From positions 1-64,000 of the forward strand of contig JARUPY010000067.1 in assembly GCA_029817715.1 (NCBI GenBank): DNA of 64,000 nucleotides, read 5' to 3'. The translations under genes and the position numbers were made by a program. Below, piece by piece: positions 14,401 to 28,515 of this stretch (positions within the stretch are counted from its first letter, which is position 1; each line of letters starts with the position of its first letter). The stretch comes from Melastoma dodecandrum. Lineage: Eukaryota > Streptophyta > Magnoliopsida > Myrtales > Melastomataceae. The notes under the pieces were generated by a model. It was not told the origin of the DNA. It ran no database searches and worked only from the letters and a program-made list of their open reading frames with translations.

Positions 14401-17400
14401 TATAAATTAAAAAACACGCCTAGGTTAAATAAAAGAAAGAGGGAAGAGCAACGATTCCTGACCCCAAAACTTACGGCGATACTACAAAAAATGGCGAAAA
14501 GGAAGAGGGCGGGTGAAGGAAGAGTCGGGGGAACTTACATGACAAGAAGTAGGTGACGGAGAAGATCAGGAGTGACCAGAGGACGGTGCGGAGCGTGGCC
14601 TCCTCGACAAGATCGTTGAGGTAAGGATTCTCGATTGCTCGTTATTTAGAAGGCGAGCTTAAAAAAAACGGGGACCTAATTGCTGTAATGCTTTAAATTT
14701 GGAATGCAATAACATAAATTAAAAAACACGCCTAGGTTAAATAAACGAAGGAGGGAAGAGCAACGATTCCTCACCCCAAAACTTACGGCGATACTACAAA
14801 AAATGGCGAAATGGAGGAGGGCGGGCGTGGGAAGAGTCGGTGGGAACTTACGGGACAAGAAGTAGGTGATGGAGAAGATGAGGAGTGACCAGAGGACGGT
14901 GCGGAGCTTGGCCTCCTCGACAAGATCGTTGAGGTAAGGATTCTCGACTGCTCGTTATTTAGAAGGCGAGCTTAAAAAAAACGGGGACCTAATTGCTGTA
15001 ATGCTTTAAATTTGGAATGCAATAACATAAATTAAAAAACACGCCTAGGTTAAATAAAAGAAAGTGGGAAGAGCAACGATTCCTGACCCCAAAACTTACG
15101 GCGATACTATAAAAAATGGCAAAATAGAAGAGGGCGGGTGGGGGAAGAGTCGGGGGGAACTTACGGGACAAGAAGTAGGTGACGGAGAAGATGAGGAGTG
15201 ACCAGAGGACGGTGCGGAGCGTGGCCTCCTCGACAAGATCGTTGAGGTAAGGATTCTCGATTGCTCGTTATTTAGAAGGCGAGCTTAAAAAAAAGGGGGA
15301 CCTAATTGCTGTAATGCCTTAAATTTGGAATGCAATAACATAAATCAAAAAACACGCCTAGGTTAAATAAAAGAAAGATGGAAGAGCAACGATTCCTGAC
15401 CCCAAAACATACGGCGATAGTACAAAAAATGGCGAAATGGAAGAGGGCGGGTGGGGGAAGAGTTGGGGGGAACTTACGGGACAAGAAGTAGGTAACGGAG
15501 AAGATGAGGAGTGACCAGAGGACGGTGCGGAGCTTGGCCTCCTCGACAAGATCGTTGAGGTAAGGATTCTCTATTGCTCGTTATTTAGAAGGCGAGCTTA
15601 GAAAAACGGGGACCTAATTGCTGTAATGCTTTAAATTTGGAATACAATAACATAAATTAAAAAACACGCCTAGGTTAAATAAAAGAAAAAGGGAAGAGCA
15701 ACGATTCCGGACCCCAAAACTTACGGCGATACTACAAAAAATGGCGAAATGAAAGAGGGCGGGTGGGGGAAGAGTCGGTGGGAACTTACGGGACAAGAAG
15801 TAGGTGACGGAGAAGATGAGGAGTGACCAGAGGACGGTGCGGAGCTTGGCCTCCTCGACAAGATCGTTGAGGTAAGGATTCTCGATTGCTCGTTATTTAG
15901 AAGGCGAGCTTAAAAAAAACGGGGACCTAATTGCTGTAATGCTTTAAATTTGGAATGCAATAACATAAATTAAAAAACACGCCTAGGTTAAATAAAAGAA
16001 AGAGGGAAGAGCAACGATTCCTGACCCCAAAACTTACGGCGATACTACAAAAAATGGCGAAATGGAAGAGGGCGGGTGGGGGAAGAGTCGGGGGGAACTT
16101 ACGGGACAAGAAGTAGGTGACGGAGAAGATGAGGAGTGACCAGAGGACGGTGCGGAGCTTGGCCTCCTCGACAAGATCGTTGAGGTAAGGATTCTCGATT
16201 GCTCGTTATTTAGAAGGCGAGCTTAAAAAAAACGGGGACCTAATTGCTGTAATGCTTTAAATTTGGAATGCAATAACATAAATTAAAAAACACGCCTAGG
16301 TTAAATAAAAGAAAGTGGGAAGAGCAACGATTCCTGACCCCAAAACTTACGGCGATACTATAAAAAATGGCAAAATGGAAGAGGGCGGGTGGGGGAAGAG
16401 TCGGGGGGAACTTACGGGACAAGAAGTAGGTGACGGAGAAGATGAGGAGTGACCAGAGGACGGTGCGGAGCTTGGCCTCCTCGACAAGATCGTTGAGGTA
16501 AGGATTCTCGATTGCTCGTTATTTAGAAGGCGAGCTTAAAAAAAACGGGGACCTAATTGCTGTAATGCCTTAAATTTGGAATGCAATAACATAAATCAAA
16601 AAACACGCCTAGGTTAAATAAAAGAAAGATGGAAGAGCAACGATTCCTGACCCCAAAACATACGGCGATACTACAAAAAATGGCGAAATGGAAGAGGGCG
16701 GCTGGGAGAAGAGTCGGGGGGAACTTACGGGACAAGAAGTAGGTGACGGAGAAGATGAGGTGTGACCAGAGGACGGTGCGGAGCTTGGCCTCCTCGACAA
16801 GATCGTTGAGGTAAGGATTCTCGATTGCTCGTTATTTAGAAGGCGAGCTTAAAAAAACGGGGACCTAATTGCTGTAATGCTTTAAATTTGGAATGCAATA
16901 ACATAAATTAAAAAACACGCCTAGGTTAAATAAAAGAAAGAGGGAAGAGCAACGATTCCTGACCCCAAAACTTACGGCGATACTACAAAAAATGGCGAAA
17001 TGGAAGAGGGCGGGTGGGGAAAGAGTCGGTGGGAACTTACGGGACAAGAAGTAGGTGACGGAGAAGATGAGGAGTGACCAGAGGACGGTGCGGAGCTTGG
17101 CCTCCTCGACAAGATCGTTGAGGTAAGGATTCTCGATTGCTCGTTATTTAGAAGGCGAGCTTAAAAAAAACGGGGACCTAATTGCTGTAATGCTTTAAAT
17201 TTGGAATGCAATAACATAAATTAAAAAACACGCCTAGGTTAAATAAAAGAAAGAGGGAAGAGCAACGATTCCTGACCCCAAAACTTACGGCGATACTACA
17301 AAAAATGGCGAAATGGAAGAGGGCGGGTGGGGGAAGAGTCGGGGGGAACTTACGGGACAACAAGTAGGTGACGGAGAAGATGAGGAGTGACCAGAGGACG

Positions 17401-19857
17401 GTGCGGAGCTTGGCCTCCTCGACAAGATCGTTGAGGTAAGGATTCTCGATTGCTCGTTATTTAGAAGGCGAGCTTAAAAAAACGGGGACCTAATTGCTGT
17501 AATGCTTTAAATTTGGAATGCAATAACATAAATTAAAAAACACGCATACGTTAAATAAAAGAAAGAGGGAAGAACAACGATTCCTGACCCCAAAACTAAC
17601 GGCGACACTACAAAAAATGGCGAAATGGAAGAGGGCGGGTGGGGGAAGAGTCGGGGGGAACTTACGGGACAAGAAGTAGGTGACGGAGAAGATGAGGAGT
17701 GACCAGAGGACGGTGCGGAGCTTGGCCTCCTCGACAAGATCGTTGAGGTAAGGATTCTCGATTGCTCGTTATTTAGAAGGCGAGCTTAAAAAAAACGGGG
17801 ACCTAATTGCTGTAATTCTTTAAATTTGGAATGCAATAACATAAATTAAAAAACACGCCTAGGTTAAATAAAAGAAAGAGGGAAGAGCAACGATTCCTGA
17901 CCCCAAAACTTACGGCGATACTACAAAAAATGGCGAAATGGAAGAGGGCGGGTGGGGGAAGAGTCGGGGGGAACTTACGGGACAAGAAGTAGGTGACGGA
18001 GAAGATGAGGAGTGACCAGAGGACGGTGCGGAGCTTGGCCTCCTCGACAAGATCGTTGAGGTAAGGATTCTCGATTGCTCGTTATTTAGAAGGCGAGCTT
18101 AAAAAAAACGGGGACCTAATTGCTGTAATGCTTTAAATTTGGAATGCAATAACATAAATTAAAAAACACGCCAAGGTTAAACAAATGAAAGAGGGAAGAG
18201 CAACGATTCCTGACCCCCAAAATTACGGCGATACTAAAAAAAATGGCGAAATGGAAGAGGGCGGGTGGGGGAAGAGTCGGGGGGAACTTACGGGACAAGA
18301 AGTAGGTGACGGAGAAGATGAGGAGTGACCAGAGGACGGTGCGGAGCTTGGCCTCCTCGACAAGATCGTTGAGGTAAGGATTCTCGATTGCTCGTTATTT
18401 TAGAAGGCGAGCTTAAAAAAACGGGGACCTAATTGCTGTAATGCTTTAAATTTGGAATGCAATAACATAAATTAAAAAACACGCCTAGGTTAAATAAAAG
18501 AAAGAGGGAAGAGCAACGATTCCTGACCCCAAAACTTACGGCGATACTACAAAAAATGGCGAAATGGAAGAGGGCGGGTGGGGGAAGAGTCGGGGGGAAC
18601 TTACGGGACAAGAAGTAGGTGACGGAGAAGATGAGGAGTGACCAGTGGACGGTGCGGAGCTTGGCCTCCTCGACAAGATCGTTGAGGTAAGGATTCTAGA
18701 TTGCTCGTTATTTAGAAGGCGAGCTTAAAAAAAAACGGGCACCTAATTGTTGTAATGCCTTAAATTTGGAATGCAATAACATAAATTAAAAAACACGCCT
18801 AGGTTAAGTAAAAGAAAGAGGGAAGAGCAACGATTCCTGACCCCAAAACATACGGCGATAGTACAAAAAATGGCGAAATGGAAGAGGGCGGGTTGGGGAA
18901 GAGTCGGGGTGAACTTACTTGACAAGAAGTAGGTGACGGAGAAGATGAGGAGGGACCAGAGGACGGTGCGGAGCTTGGCCTCCTCGACAAGATCGTTGAG
19001 GTAAGGATTCTCGATTGCTCGTTATTTAGAAGGCGAGCTTAAAAAAAACGGGGACCTAATTGCTGTAATGCTTTAAATTTGGAATGCAATAACATAAATT
19101 AAAAAACACGCCTAGGTTAAATAAAAGAAAGAGGGAAGAGCAACGATTCCTGACCCCAAAACTTACGGCGATACTACAAGAAATGGCGAAATGGAAGAGG
19201 GCGGGTGGGGGAAGAGTCGGGGGGAACTTACGGGACAAGAAGTAGGTGACGGAGAAGATGAGGAGTGACCAGAGGACGGTGCGGAGCTTGGCCTCCTCGA
19301 CAAGATCGTTGAGGTAAGGATTCTCGATTGCTCGTTATTTAGAAGGCGAGCTTTAAAAAAACGGGGACCTAATTGCTGTAATGCGTTAAATTTGGAATGC
19401 AATAACATAAATTAAAAAACACGCCTAGGTTAAATAGACGAAAGAGGGAAGAGCAACGATTCCTGACCCCAAAACTTACGGCGATACTACAAAAAGTGGC
19501 GAAATGGAAGGGGGCGGGTGGGGGACGAGTCGGGGGGAACTTACGGGAGAAGAAGTAGGTGACGGAGAAGATGAGGAGTGACCAGAGGACGGTGCAGGGC
19601 TTGGCCTCCTCGACAAGATCGTTGAGGTAAGGATTCTCGATTGCTCGTTATTTAGAAGGCGAGCTTTAAAAAAACGGGGACCTAATTGCTGTAATGCGTT
19701 AAATTTGGAATGCAATAACATAAATTAAAAAACACGCCTAGGTTAAATAGACGAAAGAGGGAAGAGCAACGATTCCTGACCCCAGAACTTTCGGCGATAC
19801 TACAAAAAATGGCGAAATGGAAGAGGGCGGGTGGGGGAAGAGTCGAGGGGAACTTAC

Positions 19858-19954
19858 GGGACAAGAAGTAGGTGACGGAGAAGATGAGGAGTGACCAGAG
19901 GAGGGTGCCGAGCTTGGCCTCATCGACAAGATCGTTGAGGTAAGGACTCTCCAT
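19858..19954 (-). pseudogene. Second ATG-bearing exon-1-like fragment (PXA/PX family)
   Basis: This is the same 97-nt exon-like segment as at 21,113-21,209, lying 1,255 bp (four monomers) to its left. It reads MESPYLNDLVDEAKL with a Leu-Leu change after the Gly-Thr. These two are the only monomers noticed with ATG. The common form has ATC at that position and reads IENPYLNDLVEEAKL (for example 33,666-33,762). The ATG copies belong to one duplicated four-monomer block, so they may reflect a single retained ancestral state or a single back-mutation. Confidence 0.55.
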
Positions 19955-21112
19955 TGCTCGTTATTTAGAAGGCGAGCTTAAAAAAAACGGAGACCTAATT
20001 GCTGTAATGCTTTAAATTTGGAATGCAATAATATAAATTAGAAAACACGCCTAGGTTAAATAAAAGAAAGTGGGAAGAGCAACGATTCCTGACCCCAAAA
20101 CTTACGGCGATACTATAAAAAATGGCAAAATAGAAGAGGGCGGGTTGGGGAATAGTCGGGGGGAACTTACGGGACAAGAAGTAGGTGACGGAGAAGATGA
20201 GGAGTGACCAGAGGACGGTGCGGAGCTTGGCCTCCTCGACAAGATCGTTGAGGTAAGGATTCTCGATTGCTCGTTATTTAGAAGGCGAGCTTAAAAAAAA
20301 CGGGGACCTAATTGCTGTAATGCTTCAAATTTGGAATGCAATAACATAAATTAAAAAACACGCCTAGGTTAAATAAAAGAAAGAGGGAAGAGCAACGATT
20401 CCTGACCCCAAAACTTACGGCGATACTACAACAAATGGCGAAATGGAAGAGGGCGGGTGGGGGAAGAGTCGGGGGGAACTTACGGGGCAAGAAGTAGGTG
20501 ACGGAGAAGATGAGGAGTGACCAGAGGACGGTGCGGAGCTTGGCCTCCTCGACAAGATCGTTGAGGTAAGGATTCTCGATTGCTCGTTATTTAGAAGGCG
20601 AGCTTAAAAAAAAAAACGGGGACCTAATTGCTGTAATGCTTTAAATTTGGAATGCAATAACATAAATTAAAAAACACGCCTCGGTTAAATAAAAGAAAGA
20701 GGGAAGAGCAACGATTCCTGACCCCAAAACTTACGGCGATACAACAAAAAATGGCGAAATGGAAGAGGGCGGCTGGGGGAAGAGTCGGGGGGAACTTACG
20801 GGACAAGAAGTAGGTGACGGAGAAGATGAGGAGTGACCAGAGGATGGTGCGGAGCTTGGCCTCCTCGACAAGATCGTTGAGGTAAGGATTCTCGATTGCT
20901 CGTTATTTAGAAGGCGAGCTTTAAAAAAACGGGGACCTAATTGCTGTAATGCGTTAAATTTGGAATGCAATAACATAAATTAAAAAACACGCCTAGGTTA
21001 AATAGACGAAAGAGGGAAGAGCAACGATTCCTGACCCCAGAACTTTCGGCGATACTACAAAAAATGGCGAAATGGAAGAGGGCGGGTGGGGGAAGAGTCG
21101 AGGGGAACTTAC

Positions 21113-21209
21113 GGGACAAGAAGTAGGTGACGGAGAAGATGAGGAGTGACCAGAGGACGGTGCCGAGCTTGGCCTCATCGACAAGATCGTTGAGGTAAGG
21201 ACTCTCCAT
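21113..21209 (-). pseudogene. Exon-1-like fragment of a PXA/PX-domain (sorting-nexin-like) gene, ATG-bearing monomer
   Basis: On the minus strand this 97-nt segment opens with ATGGAG and reads MESPYLNDLVDEAKL, then GTVLWSLLIFSVTYFLS, ending one base into an Arg-type codon (C|GTAAGTT). The pattern is a short N-terminus with an acidic EEAK/DEAK motif followed by a hydrophobic segment beginning with Trp. From memory this matches the start of plant PXA-domain/Phox proteins (family pattern DLIEEAKLRTVWW...FAVTYFLT), where the hydrophobic segment is a membrane anchor. The splice donor sits where the family continues into the TS-S-MW region, so the piece looks like a whole first coding exon. It cannot encode a complete protein: translation past the donor runs into intron-like sequence. 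The family assignment is recalled similarity, not a search result. Confidence 0.55.
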
Positions 21210-24066
21210 TGCTCGTTATTTAGAAGGCGAGCTTAAAAAAAACGGAGACCTAATTGCTGTAATGCTTTAAATTTGGAATGCAATAATATAAATTAGAAAA
21301 CACGCCTAGGTTAAATAAAAGAAAGTGGGAAGAGCAACGATTCCTGACCCCAAAACTTACGGCGATACTATAAAAAATGGCAAAATAGAAGAGGGCGGGT
21401 TGGGGAAGAATCGGGGGGAACTTACGGGACAAGAAGTAGGTGACGGAGAAGATGAGGAGTGACCAGAGGACGGTGCGGAGCTTGGCCTCCTCGACAAGAT
21501 CGTTGAGGTAAGGATTCTCGATTGCTCGTTATTTAGAAGGCGAGCTTAAAAAAAACGGGGACCTAATTGCTGTAATGCTTTAAATTTGGAATGCAATAAC
21601 ATAAATTAAAAAACACGCCTAGGTTAAATAAAAGAAAGAGGGAAGAGCAACGATTCCTGACCCCAAAACTTACGGCGATACTACAAAAAGTGGCGAAATG
21701 GAAGAGGGCGGGTGGGGGAAGAGTCGGGGGGAACTTACGGGACAAGAAGTAGGTGACGGAGAAGATGAGGAGTGACCAGAGGACGGTGCGGGGCTTGGCC
21801 TCCTCGACAAGATCGTTGAGGTAAGGATTCTCGATTGCTCGTTATTTAGAAGGCGAGCTTAAAAAAAACGGGGACCTAATTGCTGTAATGCTTTAAATTT
21901 GGAATGCAATAACATAAATTAAAAAACACGCCTAGGTTAAATAAAAGAAAGAGGGAAGTGCAACGATTCCTGACCCCAAAACTTACGGCGATACTACAAG
22001 AAATGGCAAAATAGAAGGGGGCGGGTGGGGGAAGAGTCGGGGGGAACTTACGGGACAAGAAGTAGGTGACGGAGAAGATGAGGAGTGACCAGAGGACGGT
22101 GCGGAGCTTGGCCTCCTCGACAAGATCGTTGAGGTAAGGATTCTCGATTGCTCGTTATTTAGAAGGCGAGCTTAAAAAAAACGGGGACCTAATTGCTGTA
22201 ATGCTTCAAATTTGGAATGCAATAACATAAATTAAAAAACACGCCTAGGTTAAATAAAAGAAAGAGGGAAGAGCAACGATTCCTGACCCCAAAACTTACG
22301 GCGATACTACAAAAAATGGCGAAATGGAAGAGGGCGGGTGGGGGAAGAGTCGGGGGGAACTTACGGGACAAGAAGTAGGTGACGGAGAAGATGAGGAGTG
22401 ACCAGAGGACGGTGCGGAGCTTGGCCTCCTCGACAAGATCGTTGAGGTAAGGATTCTCGATTGCTCGTTATTTAGAAGGCGAGCTTAAAAAAAACGGGGA
22501 CCTAATTGCTGTAATGCTTTAAATTTGGAATGCAATAACATAAATTAAAAAACACGCCTAGGTTAAATAAAAGAAAGAGGGAAGAGCAACGATTCCTGAC
22601 CCCAAAACATACGGCGATACTACAAAAAATGGCGAAATGGAAGAGGGCGGGTGGGGGAAGAGTCGGGGTGAACTTACTTGACAAGAAGTAGGTGACGGAG
22701 AAGATGAGGAGTGACCAGAGTACGGTGCGGAGCTTGGCCTCCTCGACAAGATCGTTGAGGTAAGGATTCTAGATTGCTCGTTATTTAGAAGGCGAGCTTA
22801 AAAAAAACGGGCACCTAATTGTTGTAATGCCTTAAATTTGGAATGCAGTAACATAAATTAAAAAACACCCCTAGGTTAAGTAAAAGAAAGAGGGAAGAGC
22901 AACGATTCCTGACCCCAAAACATACGGCGATAGTACAAAAAATGGCGAAATGGAAGAGGGCGGGTGGGGGAAGAGTCGGGGTGAACTTACTTGACAAGAA
23001 GTAGGTGACGGAGAAGATGAGGAGTGACCAGAGGACAGTGCGGAGCTTGGCCTCCTCGACAAGACCGTTGAGGTAAGGATTCTCGATTGCTCGTTATTTC
23101 GAAGGCGAGCTTAAAAAAAACGGGGACCTAATTGCTGTAATGCTTTAAATTTGGAATGCAATAACATAAATTAAAAAACACGCCTAGGTTAAATAAACGA
23201 AAGAGGGAAGAGCAACGATTCCTGACCCCAAAACTTTCGGCGATACTACAAAACATGGCGAAATGGAAGAGGGCGGGTAGGGGAAGAGTCGGGGGGAACT
23301 TACGGGACAAGAAGTAGGTGACGGAGAAGATGAGGAGTGACCAGAGGACGGTGCGGAGCTTGGCCTCCTCGACAAGATCGTTGAGGTAAGGACTCTCGAT
23401 TGCTCGTTATTTAAAAGGCGAGCTTAAAAAAAACGGGGACCTAATTGCTGTAATGCTTTAAATTTGGAATGCAATAATATAAATTAGAAAACACGCGTAG
23501 GTTAAATAAAAGAAAGAGGGAAGAGCAACGATTCCTGACCCCAAAACTTACGGCGATACTACAAAAAATGGCGAAAAGGAAGAGGGCGGGTGGGGGAAGA
23601 GTCGGGGGGAACTTACATGACATGAAGTAGGTGACGGAGAAGATGAGGAGTGACCAGAGGACGGTGCGGAGCTTGGCCTCCTCGACAAGATCGTTGAGGT
23701 AAGGACTCTCGATTGATCGTTATTTAGAAGGCGAGCTTAAAAAAAACGGGGACCTAATTGCTGTAATGCTTTAAATTCGGAATGCAATAATATAAATTAG
23801 AAAACACGCCTAGGTTAAATAACAGAAAGAGGGAAGAGCAACGATTCCTCACCCCAAAACTTACGGCGATACTACAAAAAATGGCGAAAAGGAAGAGGGC
23901 GGGTGGGGGAAGAGTCGGGGTGAACTTACATGACAAGAAGTAGGTGACGGAGAAGATGAGGAGTGACCAGAGGACGGTGCGGAGCTTGGCCTCCTCGACA
24001 AGACCGTTGAGGTAAGGATTCTCGATTGCTCGTTTTTTAGAAGGCGAGCTTAAAAAAAACGGGGAC

Positions 24067-27000
24067 CTAATCGCTGTAATGCTTTAAATGTGGAATGCAA
24101 TAACATAAATTAAAAAACACGCCTAGGCTAAATAAAAGAAAGAGGGAAGACCAACGAATCCTGACCCCAAAACTTACGGCGATACTATAAAAAATGGCGA
24201 AATAGAAAAGGGCGGGTGGGGGAAGAGTCGGGGGGAATTTACGGGACAAGAAGTAGGTGACGGAGAAGATGAGGAGTGACCAGTGGACGGTGCGGAGCTT
24301 GGCCCCCTCGACAAGATCGTTGAGGTAAGGATTCTCGATTGCTCGTTATTTGGATGGCGAGCTTAAAAAAAACGGGGACCTAATTGCTGTAATGCTTTAA
24401 ATTAGGAATGCAATAACATAAATTAAAAAACACGCCAAGGTTTAAACAAATGAAAGAGGGAAGAGCAACGATTCCTGACCCCAAAAATTACGGCGATACT
24501 ATAAAAAATGGCGAAATGGAAGAGGGCGGGTGGGGGAAGAGTCGGGGTGAACTTACTTGACAAGAAGTAGGTGACGGAGAAGATGAGGAGTGACCAGAGG
24601 ACGGTGCAGGGCTTGGCCTCCTCGACAAGATCGTTGAGGTAAGGATTCTCGATTGCTCGTTATTTTAGAAGGCGAGCTTAAAAAAACGGGGACCTAATTG
24701 CTGTAATGCTTTAAATTTGGAATGCAATAACATAAATTAAAAAACACGCCTAGGTTAAATAAAAGAAAGAGGGAAGAGCAACGATTCCTGACCCCAAAAC
24801 TTACGGCGATACTACAAAAAATGGCGAAATGGAAGAGGGCGGGTGGGGGAAGAGTCGGGGGGAACTTACGGGACAAGAAGTAGGTGACGGAGAAGATGAG
24901 GAGTGACCAGAGGACGGTGCGGAGCTTGGCCTCCTCGACATGATCGTTGGGGTAAGGATTCTCAATTGCTCGTTATTTAGAAGGCGAGCTTAAAAAAAAC
25001 GGGGACCTAATTGCTGTAATGCTTTAAATTTGGAATGCAATAACATAAATTAAAAAACACGCCAAGGTTAAACAAATGAAAGAGGGAAGAGCAACGATTC
25101 CTGACCCCAAAAATTACGGCGATACTATAAAAAAGGGGGAAATGGAAGAGGGCGGGTGGGGGAAGAGTCGGGGGGAACTTACGGGACAAGAAGTAGGTGA
25201 CGGAGAAGATGAGGAGTGACCAGAGGACGGTGCGGAGCTTGGCCTCCTCGACAAGATCGTTGAGGTAAGGATTCTCGATTGCTCGTTATTTAGAAGACGA
25301 GCTTAAAAAAAACGGGTACCTAATTGCTGTAATGCTTTAAATTTGGAATGCAATAACATAAATTAAAAAACACGCCTAGGTTAAATAAAAGAAAGAGGGA
25401 AGAGCAACGATTCCTGACCCCAAAACTTACGGCGATAATATAAAAAAAGGCGAAACAGAAGAGGGCGGGTGGGGGAAGAGTCGGGGGGAACTTACGGGAC
25501 AAGAAGTAGGTGACGGAGAAGATGAGGAGGGACGAGAGGACGGTGCGGAGCTTTGCCTCCTCGACATGATCGTTGAGGTAAGGACTCTCGATTGCTCGTT
25601 ACTTAAAAGGCGAGCTTAAAAAAAACGGGGACCTAATTGCCGTAATGCTTTAAATTTGGAATGCAATAATATAAATTAGAAAAACACGCCTAGGTTAAAT
25701 AAAAGAAGGAGGGAAGAGCAACGATTCCTGACCCCAAAACTTACGGCGATACTACAAAAAATGGCGAAAAGGAAGAGGGCGGGTGGGGGAAGAGTCGGGG
25801 GGAACTTACATGACAAGAAGTAGGTGACGGAGAAGATGAGGAGTGACCAGAGGACGGTGCGGAGCTTCGCCTCCTCGACAAGATCGTTGAGGTAAGGACT
25901 CTCGATTGCTCGTTATTTAGAAGGCGAGCTTAAAAAAAACGGGGACCTGATTGCTGTAATGCTTTAAATTTGGAATGCAATAATATAAATTAGAAATCAC
26001 GCCTAGGTTAAATAAAAGAAAGAGGGAAGAGCAACGATTCCTGACCCCAAAACTTACGGCGATACTACAAAAAATGGCGAAAAGGAAGAGGGCGGGTGGG
26101 GGAAGAGTCGGGGTGAACTTACATGACAAGAAGTAGGTGACGGAGAAGATGAGGAGTGACCAGAGGACGGTGCGGAGCTTGGCCTCCTCGACAAGACCGT
26201 TGAGGTAAGGATTCTCGATTGCACGTTATTTAGAAGGCGAGCTTAAAAAAAACGGGGACCTAATTGCTGTAATGCTTTAAATTTGGAATGCAATAACATA
26301 AATTAAAAAACACGCCTAGGTTAAATAAAAGAAAGAGGGAAGAGCAACGAATCCAGACCCCAAAACTTACGGCGATACTATAAAAAATGGCGAAATAGAA
26401 AAGGGCGGGTGGGGGAAGAGTCGGGGGGAACTTACGGGACAAGAAGTAGGTGACGGAGAAGATGAGGAGTGACCAGTGGACGGTGCGGAGCTTGGCCTCC
26501 TCGACAAGATCGTTGAGGTAAGGATTCTCGATTGCTCGTTATTTAGAAGGCGAGCTTAAAAAAAACGGGGACCTAATTGCTGTAATGCTTTAAATTAGGA
26601 ATGCAATAATATAAATTAAAAAACACGCCAAGGTTTAAACAAATGAACGAGGGAAGAGCAACGATTCCTGACCCCAAAAATTACGGCGATACTATAAAAA
26701 ATGGCGAAATGGAAGAGGGCGGGTGGGGGAAGAGTCGGGGTGAACTTACTTGACAAGAAGTAGGTGACGGAGAAGATGAGGAGTGACCAGAGGACGGTGC
26801 GGAGCTTGGCCTCCTCGACAAGATCGTTGAGGTAAGGATTCTCGATTGCTCGTTATTTAGAAGGCGAGCTTTAAAAAAACGGGGACCTAATTGCTGTAAT
26901 GCTTTAAATTTGGAATGCAATAACATAAATTAAAAAACACGCCTAGATTAAATAAAAGAAAGAGGGAAGAGCAACGATTCCTGACCCCAAAACTTACGGC

Positions 27001-28452
27001 GATACTACAAAAAATGGCAAAATGGAAGAGGGCGGGTGGGGGAAGAGTCGGGGGGAACTTACGGGACAAGAAGTAGGTGACGGAGAAGATGAGGAGTGAC
27101 CAGAGGACGGTGCGGAGCTTGGCCTCCTCGACATGATCGTTGGGGTAAGGATTCTCGATTGCTCGTTATTTAGAAGGCGAGCTTAAAAAAAACGGGGACC
27201 TAATTGCTGTAATGCTTTAAATTTGGAATGCAATAACATAAATTAAAAAACACGCCAAGGTTAAACAAATGAAAGAGGGAAGAGCAACGATTCCTGACCC
27301 CAAAAATTACGGCGATACTATAAAAAATGGCGAAATGGAAGAAGGCGGGTGGGGGAAGAGTCGGGGGGAACTTACGGGACAAGAAGTAGGTGACGGAGAA
27401 GATGAGGAGTGACCAGAGGACAGTGCGGAGCTTGGCCTCCTCGACAAGATCGTTGAGGGAAGGATTCTCGATTGCTCGTTATTTAGAAGACGAGCTTAAA
27501 AAAAACGGGGACCTAATTGCTGTAATGCTTTAAATTTGGAATGCAATAACATAAATTAAAAAACACGCCTAGGTTAAATAAAAGAAAGAGGGAAGACCAA
27601 CGATTCCTGACCCCAAAACTTACGGCGATAATATAAAAAAAGGCGAAACAGAAGAGGGCGGGTGGGGGAAGAGTCGGGGGGAACTTACGGGACAAGAAGT
27701 AGGTGACGGAGAAGATGAGGAGGGACGAGAGGACGGTGCGGAGCTTTGCCTCCTCGACAAGATCGTTGAGGTAAGGACTCTCGATTGCTCGTTACTTAAA
27801 AGGCGAGCTTAAAAAAAACGGGGACCTAATTGCTGTAATGCTTTAAATTTGGAATGCAATAATATAAATTAGAAAACACGCCTAGGTTAAATAAAAGAAG
27901 GAGGGAAGAGCAACGATTCCTGACCCCAAAAGTTACGGCGATACTACAAAAAATGGCGAAAAGGAAGAGGGCGGGTGGGGGAAGAGTCGGGGGGAACTTA
28001 CATGACAAGAAGTAGGTGACGGAGAAGATGAGGAGTGACCAGAGGACGGTGCGGAGCTTCGCCTCCTCGACAAGATCGTTGAGGTAAGGACTCTCGATTG
28101 CTCGTTATTTAGAAGGCGAGCTTAAAAAAAACGGGGACCTGATTGCTGTAATGCTTTAAATTTGGAATGCAATAATATAAATTAGAAATCACGCCTAGGT
28201 TAAATAAAAGAAAGAGGGAAGAGCAACGATTCCTGACCCCAAAACTTACGGCGATACTACAAAAAATGGCGAAAAGGAAGAGGGCGGGTGGGGGAAGAGT
28301 CGGGAGGAACTTACGGGACAAGAAGTAGGTGACGGAGAAGATGAGGAGTGACCAGAGGACGGTGCGGAGCTTGGCCTCCTCGACAAGATCGTTGAGGTAA
28401 GGATTCTCGATTGCTCGTTATTTAGAAGGCGAGCTTAAAAAAAACGGGAACC
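24067..28452. repeat. Seven-monomer higher-order repeat, 2,193-bp period
   Basis: Seven consecutive, individually recognisable monomers recur at a shift of 2,193 bp. Start pairs are 24,067/26,260, 24,694/26,887, 25,007/27,200, 25,320/27,513 and 25,917/28,109. The markers include a GTTTAAACAAATGAA variant, a TAATATAAAAAAAGGCG variant and a TAGAAATCACGCC variant. Part of the same variant order reappears at 31,612-32,733 (shift about 4,412 bp), with one monomer fewer on its right side, showing later rearrangement. Confidence 0.8.
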
Positions 28453-28515
28453 TAATTGCTGTAATGCTTTAAATTTGGAATGCAATAATATAAATTAGAA
28501 AACACGCCTAGGTTA

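Larger units (their letters stand above)
19476..21985. repeat. Four-monomer higher-order duplication, 1,255-bp period
   Basis: Diagnostic variants repeat at exactly 1,255 bp: the ATG-bearing monomers (ends 19,954 and 21,209), the neighbours using AAATAGACGAAAG and CTTTCGGCG, and the next monomers at 19,995 and 21,250 (TATAAAAAATGGCAAAATAG). This is a segmental duplication of four monomers within the array. A similar four-monomer step of 1,251 bp links the variants at 14,989/15,302 with those at 16,240/16,553. Confidence 0.8.
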
